Assembly: GCF_002014975.1 (NCBI RefSeq)
Contig: NZ_MUXV01000037.1
Coordinates: 13,321-35,851 of the forward strand
Length of the DNA stretch: 22,531 nt
Direction: 5' to 3'
Origin: Moraxella bovis
GTDB taxonomy: Bacteria > Pseudomonadota > Gammaproteobacteria > Pseudomonadales > Moraxellaceae
The stretch's first letter is position 1; every line of letters starts with the position of its first letter. This document shows positions 7,214-14,116 of this stretch, in pieces. The notes under the pieces are model-generated. The model did no database searches, was not told the DNA's origin, and saw nothing but the letters and a program-made list of their open reading frames with translations. The position numbers and the translations under genes were made by a program.

Positions 7214-8071
7214 TTACAGGAAATCCGATAAATCAATTTCTATATTATCCAAAAGCCGTGCCTTACCAACATATACCGCTGTTAATACCACCAATTTTTT
7301 ATCGGTATCTTTAACAGGCTCTAATTTATCATTATAAAGCTCCAAATAATCCACGTTTAATCCCATGTTGGTTAATTCATCGTGGTATTTTTGGATAATG
7401 GTTGGATAATTATTTATATCCGATTTTATCACATCAGCTTTAATCTTTTGCAAGGTTTTTTGGATAATGGGGGCGGTAGTTAATTCATCATCATTTAAAT
7501 AACCATTTCGTGATGACAATGCCAAACCGTCTTTATTACGGACAATCTCGCCACCGATGATTTTTATACCAAAATTTAGCTCGTCATTGAGCCTACGGAT
7601 AATCGCTAATTGCTGATAATCTTTTTTGCCAAACACCGCCACATCAGGACGGACGATATTAAAGAGCTTGCCCACCACCAAGCCCACGCCGTCAAAATGC
7701 GTGGGGCGAGATTTGCCACATAGCATCTTACTAATCTCGCCAGAGAGCACCTGCACATGGGGCGGATAAGTCGGATACATCTCATCAATACTCGGGGCGA
7801 ATACCATGTCCGCTTGTACACTTTGCAATTTTTCGCAATCAGCGTCCAGCGTGCGGGGATAGCTGTCAAAATCTTCGTCTGCCCCAAACTGCGTGGGATT
7901 GACAAAAATACTCACCACGACAATATCGGCATGGGCTTTGGCGATATTGACAAGCGATAAATGCCCGTCATGCAAATTCCCCATGGTCGGCACAAAACCA
8001 ATGGTTTTGCCGCCTTTGCGGCGCTTGTTTAGGGCGGTTTGTAAGTCGTTGATATGATGAAAGATTTTCAT
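7214..8071 (-). CDS. panC: Pantothenate synthetase
   Basis: Joins pantoate and beta-alanine using ATP to make pantothenate, the precursor of coenzyme A. The 285-residue product has PTMGNLHDGH at 28-37, whose Met30, His34 and His37 belong to the ATP-binding HIGH-like signature. FVNPTQFG, GKKDYQQL and LSSRNGYL follow; these bind pantoate and ATP in family structures. Length is normal (E. coli 283). It follows panB by 13 bases, so the two are cotranscribed. The ATG at 8071 is the natural start (KIFHHINDLQ). The 3' end abuts the repeat core at 7125-7209. Confidence 0.97.
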   Translation of the reverse strand: MKIFHHINDLQTALNKRRKGGKTIGFVPTMGNLHDGHLSLVNIAKAHADIVVVSIFVNPTQFGADEDFDSYPRTLDADCEKLQSVQADMVFAPSIDEMYPTYPPHVQVLSGEISKMLCGKSRPTHFDGVGLVVGKLFNIVRPDVAVFGKKDYQQLAIIRRLNDELNFGIKIIGGEIVRNKDGLALSSRNGYLNDDELTTAPIIQKTLQKIKADVIKSDINNYPTIIQKYHDELTNMGLNVDYLELYNDKLEPVKDTDKKLVVLTAVYVGKARLLDNIEIDLSDFL

Positions 8072-8084
8072 TATTTATCCGTCA

Positions 8085-8909
8085 TTAGTGAAAAGTATGC
8101 TCAACACTAGGGAAAGTTTTGTTTTTGACCGCTTGATGAAAATAAACAAACGCCCCCAAAATATCGCCTGTCTCGTTGCCGTCATCTTTTAAAAAGTCTT
8201 TGACAAATTTGGCTACCTTTTGGGTATAAACGCCAAGCATGTCATGCATAACCAACACTTGCCCGTCCGTGTCCACGCCCGCCCCAATGCCGATGACAGG
8301 CACGGCAAACCGCTCGGTAACGGCTTTGGCAAGTTTGGCAGGCACGCATTCTAGCACAATCATGCTCGCCCCTACGTTTACCAAAACTTCACAGTCTCTT
8401 AATAATTTGTCGGCTTGTGTGTCCGTTTTGCCCTGCACCTTATAACCGCCAAGCACATTGACCGATTGGGGCGTTAATCCCAAATGCGCGCACACAGGCA
8501 CGCCATTATCCGTCAAGACCTTGACCGTGTCGGCAAGCTCGCTACCACCTTCAATCTTAACCATGTTCGCCCCTGCTTGCATAACCGCACGGCTACTTGC
8601 AATCGCATCAGGCAACGTAGCATAGCTCATAAAGGGTAAGTCGGTCATAATCAAGGCGTGGCGGTTGGCACGGACAACATTAGCGGTGTGATACACCATG
8701 TCGGCAACGGTAACAGGCAACGTGGACGCCTGCCCCTGCACCACCATACCCAGACTGTCACCCACCAAAATCACGTCAATGCCCGCCTGTGCCATAAGAT
8801 AAGCAAAACTGGCATCATAGCAGGTCAGGCAAGAGAATTTTTCGCCTTGCTTTTTGTATTTGGCAAGCGTGGATAGGGTTATGGGGGCGGCGTGGGTTAG
8901 GTAGGTCAT
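8085..8909 (-). CDS. panB: 3-methyl-2-oxobutanoate hydroxymethyltransferase
   Basis: First committed enzyme of pantothenate synthesis: transfers a hydroxymethyl group from 5,10-methylene-tetrahydrofolate to alpha-ketoisovalerate. The 274-residue product has LTCYDASFAYLMAQAG at 28-43 and the metal-binding VGDSLGMV with Asp51. VKIEGG and AHLGLTPQSV follow, and IGIGAG lies in the last third. The start at 8909 follows TTAGGAAG. Upstream, a MITE copy separates it from folK, so pan genes may depend on a promoter in the 73 bases between the element and panB, or on read-through from pcnB-folK. Confidence 0.97.
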   Translation of the reverse strand: MTYLTHAAPITLSTLAKYKKQGEKFSCLTCYDASFAYLMAQAGIDVILVGDSLGMVVQGQASTLPVTVADMVYHTANVVRANRHALIMTDLPFMSYATLPDAIASSRAVMQAGANMVKIEGGSELADTVKVLTDNGVPVCAHLGLTPQSVNVLGGYKVQGKTDTQADKLLRDCEVLVNVGASMIVLECVPAKLAKAVTERFAVPVIGIGAGVDTDGQVLVMHDMLGVYTQKVAKFVKDFLKDDGNETGDILGAFVYFHQAVKNKTFPSVEHTFH

Positions 8910-8982
8910 TCATCTTCCTAATTCATTGTGTAAAAACAGTTTGATAAACAACATTTTTGCCAATCATGGTACCATGTTTATT

Positions 8983-9115
8983 GGCTCTGGTTCAAAAAGT
9001 ATGCTACAAAGAAAACCGTTCGTGGTGAGCTTGGGAAACCTAACGGTTTTCCTACCCGCAGGCAGGCTCAGGGCGAACGGAAAACCTAGTTCAGCATACT
9101 TTTTGGACTAATATC
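8983..9115 (-). mobile_element. MITE-like element, complete copy 3
   Basis: A 133-bp copy in the opposite orientation to copy 2, with the same termini (GGCTCTGG... and ...GGACTAATATC). It is flanked by a perfect 8-bp duplication TGTTTATT (8975-8982 and 9116-9123). The right-hand duplication includes the last base of the folK stop codon, so insertion was exactly at the folK end and left the stop intact. It separates folK from panB. Confidence 0.88.
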
Positions 9116-9122
9116 TGTTTAT

Positions 9123-9632
9123 TTAGTTTGAATTATTTGCCAATTTGGTTAATCCATCCATCTCATGAGCCAATGCCAAATCACAGATAGCCTGCCCATT
9201 TATCGTCAATTTATCATTTAACTCCAAAAGTGGCACCAGCACAAAATTTCGCTCAAAAATCCCACCGTGTGGCACGGTTAATCTGTCATTATGGATAACT
9301 TCATCGCCATAGAGCAAAATATCCACATCAAGAGACCGCTCGCCCCACCGCCGTAACCGCACACGCCCTGCCCCCTGCTCTAAGTCTTGACAAAAATCAA
9401 GTAGACTCATGGCATCAAGGCCTGTCTTGGCGGACAACACCGCATTGACAAAATCAGGCTGGTCGGTAACGCCAAACGGCTTGGATACATATAAAGACGA
9501 CAGCACCACATCACAAAACCGCTCATCAGCATCAAGCGTATCACGCACCGCCAAAATGTGGCTGGTCGGGTCGCCAAGCTCGTTGGCGATATTGCCACCT
9601 AGTCCCAGATAGATTTGTACCTTATCAGTCAT
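9123..9632 (-). CDS. folK: 2-amino-4-hydroxy-6-hydroxymethyldihydropteridine pyrophosphokinase
   Basis: Transfers pyrophosphate from ATP to 6-hydroxymethyl-dihydropterin, the step before dihydropteroate synthase in folate synthesis. The frame is open up to 9812, but the right start is the ATG at 9632 (MTDKVQIYLGLGGN). It overlaps the pcnB stop by eight bases, ATGACTGA, and gives 169 residues, close to E. coli FolK (159). Family motifs: LGLGGN at 9-14, PFGVTDQPDFVNAV, and RxLDxDILLYGDE (RSLDVDILLYGDE). The last holds the two magnesium-binding aspartates. Overlap with pcnB implies coupled translation, the same pairing as in E. coli. The sequence upstream of 9632 in this frame is the pcnB tail read out of frame. 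Confidence 0.95.
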   Translation of the reverse strand: MTDKVQIYLGLGGNIANELGDPTSHILAVRDTLDADERFCDVVLSSLYVSKPFGVTDQPDFVNAVLSAKTGLDAMSLLDFCQDLEQGAGRVRLRRWGERSLDVDILLYGDEVIHNDRLTVPHGGIFERNFVLVPLLELNDKLTINGQAICDLALAHEMDGLTKLANNSN

Positions 9633-11571
9633 CGTGTTTGGCTCGTGGCTTGGCATTGGATTTTTTGCGTTTTTTGGGTTTTGGCGTGTCCGTATCTTGG
9701 GCGGTTTCTTGTGGCTCTGCTTTTTGTCTTGTCCGCTGTCGTCCTGTTGTTTGGCGTTTACTCGCCTGCGTTTTGGGCTTGGCAGAGCTTGGCACAGATG
9801 GTCGTAAGTCACTCTCGGTCAGCCCCTGCTCACGCTCTTTGATAGAGAGTGTTGATGACGGCTGACGTTTGCGATAACGCACCGATGGAATATAAGGCTC
9901 GTCATTGTCCAGCAGTTTGGCAAAATCACTCTCGCTGTACGTGCGACGCTCAAAGGTCGGCACATCCACCTGCCGTGCTCTTGGTGTGGGGCGAGTACTC
10001 TTGGGTGTGTTGGCATTATCCACCACCAGTAGCGGTTGTGGCACATCATCCGCCTTGTCATCATCACGCCCTGAGAGCTGTTGTAGTTGTAGAAGTTCGG
10101 CATCTTTGTCAATATCAATGCCTGTATCTACCCCACGTCGTCTGCGAGTGCGAGTCACACCACCCCCCAATGCACTTAGCATTTGGCTTTGACTGGTCGC
10201 ATCGACCGCCAAATAACGTTGCCACCACACCCCCATGCCATTGGTCGGCTCAGACAGCGGACTGTCATCATGACTCTCACGCATGATAAGAAAATCAAGC
10301 CCCGCCCGAAATTTACCCTGCGAGCTTAGCCTGTCCACGTCTTTGGGTTTGGGGCTGACGAGCTTGGGTTGCATGAACCAAATATCACTGATAAAATCTT
10401 CGGCAAATTTAGGAATGGCGGTCTTGATACGCTGAGCATCAAACACCTTGCGAGACGCTTTTATTTGGGCTTCGTGAAAGGGCAGACCTTTTTTCTTAAA
10501 CTTTGCCAAAGCATGCAAATAATTCTCCCACAACAGCACCGCATAAAAAAACGCAGGGTTGGCGGTTTTGCCTGACGCAATCCGCTCATCGGTGTTTTTG
10601 GCAACTTGCAGGGCAAGGCGAGTGGGCTTGGGCTGAGCGTAGGTCATCAAACTGCTCATCGCCCCGTATTGATACAGCAGGGGTAACAGCGGAGCCAGAT
10701 AACCGCCCGTGAACATCTTTTGGGTCTCATCATAAAGCCGATGAGCCGAGACCTGCTCCAAAAGCGTCCAGCTTGTGTCATTAAACTGTTTGGCTAGGAC
10801 TTTGTCAAATTCAAAGCCCAGTTTTGCCTTAAACCGCAAGGCACGAAGCAAGCGAACAGGGTCTTCTTCCACACGCACTTTGGCATCACCAAGCAGGCGT
10901 AATGTGCCGTTTTTGATGTCATCAACCGCCCCACAAAAATCGAGCACTTCACCCTTAATCGGCTGATAATACAAGGCGTTAATGGAAAAATCACGACGGG
11001 CAAAATCCTGCTCTATCGTCCCCCACACATTATCACGGGTAATCATGCCGTCATCGGTGGTGTGCGTGTCGTCCTTAGGCGGAGCCCGAAAGGTCGCCAC
11101 TTCAATAAGTTCACGCCCCGAATAGACGTGAGCGAGCTGAAACCGCTTGCCAATGATGCGGCAACACCCGCCAAAAATCGCCTTAATCTCATGGGGGCGA
11201 GCGTTGGTTACGGCATCAAAATCCTTAGGAGTAAGCCCCAAAAGACTATCACGCACGCCACCGCCCACGATATAGGCGTCAAAACCTGCCTTGTTAAGCG
11301 TGCTAATGACTTCCACGATACTGTGCGGTAAAGTGCGTTTGTCAAGCCCCAATTTCTGTGCCGACAGCACGGTCGCTGATGATTTGGGGGTTTTGTGTTT
11401 GGTTGGTTTTTTTTGCATAAGGTGTTTAGACTGCTTTTTTGATGTTTGGTCAATGGCGTGCTTTGCCATTGGTTTGTCTGTTTGGCGGTGTTTGGGCTGT
11501 TTAGACCGCTTGACTTTTTTTGGTTTTCTTGGTTTTTTTGGAGCTAGCATGGGACTGCCCGAGTTTTGCAT
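9625..11571 (-). CDS. pcnB: Poly(A) polymerase I with long basic extensions
   Basis: Adds poly(A) tails to RNA 3' ends and so promotes decay. The core lies at about residues 65-440. It has IVGGGVRDSLLG at 101-112, the catalytic DFD (Asp117, Asp119), then GKRFQLAHV, EVATFRAP and DFARRDFSINALYY at 189-202. EDPVRLLRALRF follows. The usual catalytic-loop wording is VGGxVRD, seen here with Gly. The 648-residue length exceeds E. coli PcnB (about 465) at both ends. An N-terminal 60 residues are Lys-rich (KKPRKPKKVKR). A C-terminal region of about 150 residues is Lys/Arg/Pro/Thr-rich and probably disordered, ending KPKKRKKSNAK. A later start near residue 70 cannot be excluded. First gene of the folK operon. 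Confidence 0.93.
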   Translation of the reverse strand: MQNSGSPMLAPKKPRKPKKVKRSKQPKHRQTDKPMAKHAIDQTSKKQSKHLMQKKPTKHKTPKSSATVLSAQKLGLDKRTLPHSIVEVISTLNKAGFDAYIVGGGVRDSLLGLTPKDFDAVTNARPHEIKAIFGGCCRIIGKRFQLAHVYSGRELIEVATFRAPPKDDTHTTDDGMITRDNVWGTIEQDFARRDFSINALYYQPIKGEVLDFCGAVDDIKNGTLRLLGDAKVRVEEDPVRLLRALRFKAKLGFEFDKVLAKQFNDTSWTLLEQVSAHRLYDETQKMFTGGYLAPLLPLLYQYGAMSSLMTYAQPKPTRLALQVAKNTDERIASGKTANPAFFYAVLLWENYLHALAKFKKKGLPFHEAQIKASRKVFDAQRIKTAIPKFAEDFISDIWFMQPKLVSPKPKDVDRLSSQGKFRAGLDFLIMRESHDDSPLSEPTNGMGVWWQRYLAVDATSQSQMLSALGGGVTRTRRRRGVDTGIDIDKDAELLQLQQLSGRDDDKADDVPQPLLVVDNANTPKSTRPTPRARQVDVPTFERRTYSESDFAKLLDNDEPYIPSVRYRKRQPSSTLSIKEREQGLTESDLRPSVPSSAKPKTQASKRQTTGRQRTRQKAEPQETAQDTDTPKPKKRKKSNAKPRAKHDD

Positions 11572-12013
11572 CCGCTTTTATCTTTGCCATGACTTGTGTC
11601 ACTCATTTTTTACTGGGGCGTGTTAAATTTTGATAACATTTATTTGAATTTATGAAAATTTACACTTTTAAATTGTTTTTACATGAAAATGGCTATCCCA
11701 CCACTTGCATTTAAAAGATTAAAAGATAGGTAAAATCTTGCATATTTACCTAATTACACCCAACCAACTTGATATTTACCACAGGTTTGTAGGGGTGTAC
11801 TGAACACACTCTTTGATGGTATTACTGTACAAGGCATGCTCAGCATGCCCCTACATCTACAAATCATTATGTTTGTAATAATTTTAAAGTTTATTGGTTA
11901 TAAGCGGTCGGATTGTTTTTCATAATAAAAACTTGCTTGATAGAATGACCATCAAACACCCTTTAACAACCACCCATCATAAGCTTCATTGTACCTTGTT
12001 TTTGCCAAAAAAG
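11572..12013. other. Gene-free AT-rich stretch between pcnB and comEA with a palindromic repeat
   Basis: No convincing open frame. It holds the repeat at 11788-11855. The pcnB promoter should lie in its first part on the minus strand, but no strong box stands out. No T-rich hairpin terminator for comEA was found in its last 100 bases. Confidence 0.5.
11788..11855. repeat. Intergenic palindromic repeat bounded by TGTAGGGG / CCCCTACA
   Basis: The outer eight-base words are exact complements. Inside, GCATGCT and AGCATGC (11834-11848) form a seven-base stem around one base, and GTGT...ACAC words lie near the left end. It shares the TGTAGGGG opening with the words at 1832 and 6091. Confidence 0.5.
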
Positions 12014-12346
12014 CTAATGCACCGTGAGTCTGTGACGGTTTTTTTCTAAGGTTTTGACCCCAATGCCCTTAACCTTTGTCAAATCGTCCACACGCTCAAA
12101 TCGCCCAAATCCCTCACGATAATCCACAATCGCCTGAGCGGTCTTTGCCCCCACGCCATTTAAGGTTGCAAGCTCGCCTGCTGTGGCGGTGTTGATGTTG
12201 ATGCGTTCACTCACGGCTTGGGCGTGAGCCTGTTGTGCCAGCAGGGCTTGGTGGGCAAGTTTTGGGTCGCCATAGCATTGGTTGGCGGATGCTGAGGAGA
12301 TGGTCAGCACCATCATTAAAAACCACAATCTCACCACCAACATCAT
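12014..12346 (-). CDS. comEA: ComEA-like helix-hairpin-helix DNA-binding protein
   Basis: A secreted DNA-binding protein of the ComEA type, which in competent bacteria captures incoming DNA in the periplasm. The 110-residue product has a signal peptide (hydrophobic LWFLMMVLTISS then ASANQ). A linker follows, and then from residue 49 a tandem helix-hairpin-helix: ININTATAGELATL, GVGAKTAQAIVDYRE, then KGIGVKTLEKNR. This is the standard single-HhH-domain form. The start ATGATG shares one base with the stop of the upstream gene (TAATG), so the two are translated in sequence, although the upstream gene looks accessory. No other competence gene is in the window. Confidence 0.87.
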   Translation of the reverse strand: MMLVVRLWFLMMVLTISSASANQCYGDPKLAHQALLAQQAHAQAVSERININTATAGELATLNGVGAKTAQAIVDYREGFGRFERVDDLTKVKGIGVKTLEKNRHRLTVH

Positions 12347-13341
12347 TAGTGTTTAGCCTCAAAGTATTGTTTCGCCCCCAAATAGGCAGCCGCTAAGCCT
12401 GGCGCACACCAATCTTTATAGTAGCATTTCACCCATTCATGTAGCTCCTCAATATTCTTCCATGTAATAATTTCAGGAGAAACATCTTCATACTCCCAAT
12501 TTAATATTCCATTTAAATCTCCATCAATATAAAGAGGCAGAATAATTTCAGGTCTATAATTCAAAGCATCAATAACCATAAATGCACCACCATTATCTTT
12601 AGAATTACGTAGTTCTAGCATGGCATCTAAACTTGGTCGTTTATATTTTTTATGACCAAACCCCTGCCAAATATTCTCCCAATTATCAATGATAGTTTCT
12701 GCAGCACAATCAATCACGTTAAAATCCACTCCAATCTCTGAAGGGCAACCATCATCCATGAAACAGTCTAAATAATAACGAAAAGCGGTGGAATCACGTA
12801 TTAACTTGTCGCTTAATAATGTCTCCTCTAAAAGCTCTTTGGTTGCAATCGATTTAAAATGAGAGAATTCTAAAGCTTTATTTTTACTCTCACCCCAGTA
12901 CTCTAGCATTCCTGCAGGGCAAACGTGCTTTTTTCCCGCTCCTGTTGCTTTTTGTTGCGATCCTTTGGCACATAATAACTGCAAACCTCCGCATTCTAGT
13001 ATTTTAAATGTTGGCAAAGAAAATCCTAGACCGGCATTATATTGAGAAAAATCTCCAGTCATAACTTGATTCATTCTGTTTGCCCATGTTTTTACAACTC
13101 TCAAAAGTTGTTGATTCTCTTTATCTTGTTGTTGCGACTTTTGATAGTAGGATTTCAGACGTGAGCTGAGATAATCAGCAGAATCCAAAATATCAAAATA
13201 ACGGCAGTTGGCAAGCTTTAATTCTCCTGTTTGTTGATTTTTCTCCAAAAGCCGATAAATAAATCCATTGTATAATTTAGCATTTAATAACTTCTTTTGC
13301 TCCAGTAAAGAATCTTTATACCCATGTCTAACTACATCTGT
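12346..13341 (-). pseudogene. Nudix-like domain protein, in frame with and probably cut off from the wHTH gene
   Basis: The frame is open for 331 codons after the TAG that ends the winged-helix gene, but it has no ATG or GTG until residue 58 of the 300-residue part. The only early candidate is TTG at 13248, with no Shine-Dalgarno. It is therefore best read as the second half of one gene of about 548 codons broken by a single nonsense codon. The middle carries a Nudix-box-like stretch, CPAGMLEYWGES...FKSIATKELLEETLL (compare Gx5Ex7REUxEExGU, with an insertion). A PEIILPLYIDGDLNGILNWE strand region follows. An N-terminal Gln-rich helix links it to the wHTH. Hydrolase activity is uncertain; it may be a ligand-sensing Nudix-like domain. 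AT-rich compared with the flanks. Confidence 0.5.
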
Positions 13342-13992
13342 CTACCTCTCAATCTTTATAGGAAAAATAATATTAGGGTTATTGGGCATAATAAATGGCA
13401 AAACCACATCATCAACACGATAAAGATTTTTAGCTTCGTCTGGACATTTTTTCAACAAATACTCAAACAATTCAAAATAGTCGGCACTCATTTCAAGTTG
13501 GTGCAATTCATTCATATCTGATAACGCCTGATAAATATTGGTTAAATATTGGTTATTTTTCATGATATTATCAATGTGTCGACTACAATATTGACTGGCA
13601 ACCTCTTCAGAAATTTTTTTAACATCAAATGCAAAAATTGTCTTTGTGGAGTTTTTATGCAGACCCTTCTTAAATATGTCTTGCTTGATATTAGGAATAT
13701 TTAAGCCAGATGATTCAACAAATTTATCAGCAATAGCGCCACGATGATTTGTTAGGTAATCCACATCATCTGGGACATCCAACGCCCTTTTCAATGTCCT
13801 TCTTATGATGATTTTATTTGGATGATTGATGTAGTACATCAATAGCTGATGCTCATTATGCTTTAAAGTCTGCTCATTACCCATGCCGTCTTTTAGTGTT
13901 CGTGGAATATATTTTAAGACCTTATCAGCACTATGATAAATCCACAAAAACTCATGACCACCAACAGTATCCAGTTTTAAAAAGTACATCAC
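13342..13992 (-). CDS. Winged-helix DNA-binding protein, probably truncated regulator
   Basis: 216 residues with no membrane segment. Residues about 30-125 resemble the OmpR/PhoB-type winged helix: TLKHNEHQLLMYYINHPNKI, IIRRTLKRAL, then GAIADKFVESSGL and a final NSTKTIFAFDV hairpin. Receiver and transmembrane domains are absent. The rest is helical and unknown. ATG at 13992 follows TAATTAGGAG, a strong site. The stop at 13342 is TAG, after which the same frame stays open for 331 codons into a Nudix-like domain. A wHTH-Nudix fusion would be the mirror image of NrtR-type regulators (Nudix first, wHTH last). It is divergent from the PBP-like operon and probably regulates it (inference). Confidence 0.6.
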   Translation of the reverse strand: MMYFLKLDTVGGHEFLWIYHSADKVLKYIPRTLKDGMGNEQTLKHNEHQLLMYYINHPNKIIIRRTLKRALDVPDDVDYLTNHRGAIADKFVESSGLNIPNIKQDIFKKGLHKNSTKTIFAFDVKKISEEVASQYCSRHIDNIMKNNQYLTNIYQALSDMNELHQLEMSADYFELFEYLLKKCPDEAKNLYRVDDVVLPFIMPNNPNIIFPIKIER

Positions 13993-14003
13993 AAAGAACT
14001 CCT

Positions 14004-14018
14004 AATTATCGCATAATT
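14004..14018. promoter_or_regulatory. Dyad AATTAT-n3-ATAATT in the divergent spacer, candidate operator
   Basis: A perfect six-base inverted repeat with a three-base centre. It overlaps possible -10 sequences on both strands (CATAAT on plus at 14012, TGCGATAAT on minus). A winged-helix dimer could bind here; not shown. Confidence 0.35.
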
Positions 14019-14028
14019 ACCCAAAAAG

Positions 14029-14060
14029 ACTAGGTGAAATCAGCAAATTTTCCACCTAGT
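14029..14060 (-). terminator. Stem-loop in the divergent spacer, terminator-like on the minus strand
   Basis: ACTAGGTG and CACCTAGT form an eight-base stem. On the minus strand the stem is followed by CTTTTT, so it could stop or attenuate leftward transcription before the wHTH gene. On the plus strand it would lie in the leader of the PBP-like gene. Confidence 0.45.
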
Positions 14061-14063
14061 TCA

Positions 14064-14110
14064 CTCCTAATTAAACATTGTAAAATTATTTTACAATGTT
14101 TAATTAGGAG
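14064..14110 (+). promoter_or_regulatory. 47-bp perfect palindrome containing the Shine-Dalgarno of the PBP-like gene
   Basis: Two arms of 23 bases (CTCCTAATTAAACATTG then TAAAAT; ATTTTA then CAATGTTTAATTAGGAG) are exact complements around a single T at 14087. The last five bases AGGAG, six bases before the ATG at 14117, are the Shine-Dalgarno. In RNA they pair with CUCCU at 14064-14068. A transcript starting upstream of 14064 would hide its own ribosome site. It may also be a protein operator. Confidence 0.8.
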
Positions 14111-14116
14111 CTTATC

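Noticed and set aside
8965..8976. Palindrome CATGGTACCATG upstream of panB
   Set aside because: Twelve bases of exact symmetry is suggestive, but it is a single site with no second copy or known regulator match; noted only.
9633..9812. 60-residue N-terminal extension of folK
   Set aside because: It is the pcnB tail in another frame, and the ATG at 9632 gives the normal FolK start and length.
9849..10286. 145-residue frame on the plus strand opposite pcnB
   Set aside because: Composition (His, Cys and Pro rich) is that of an antisense shadow of the low-complexity pcnB tail.
1506..13344. Stop-codon recoding (TGA, TAG, TAA inside otherwise open frames)
   Set aside because: Three different stops in three unrelated genes (the third at 20987-20989), beside frameshifts, and dozens of intact genes use the same stops normally. 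Decay or error is simpler.
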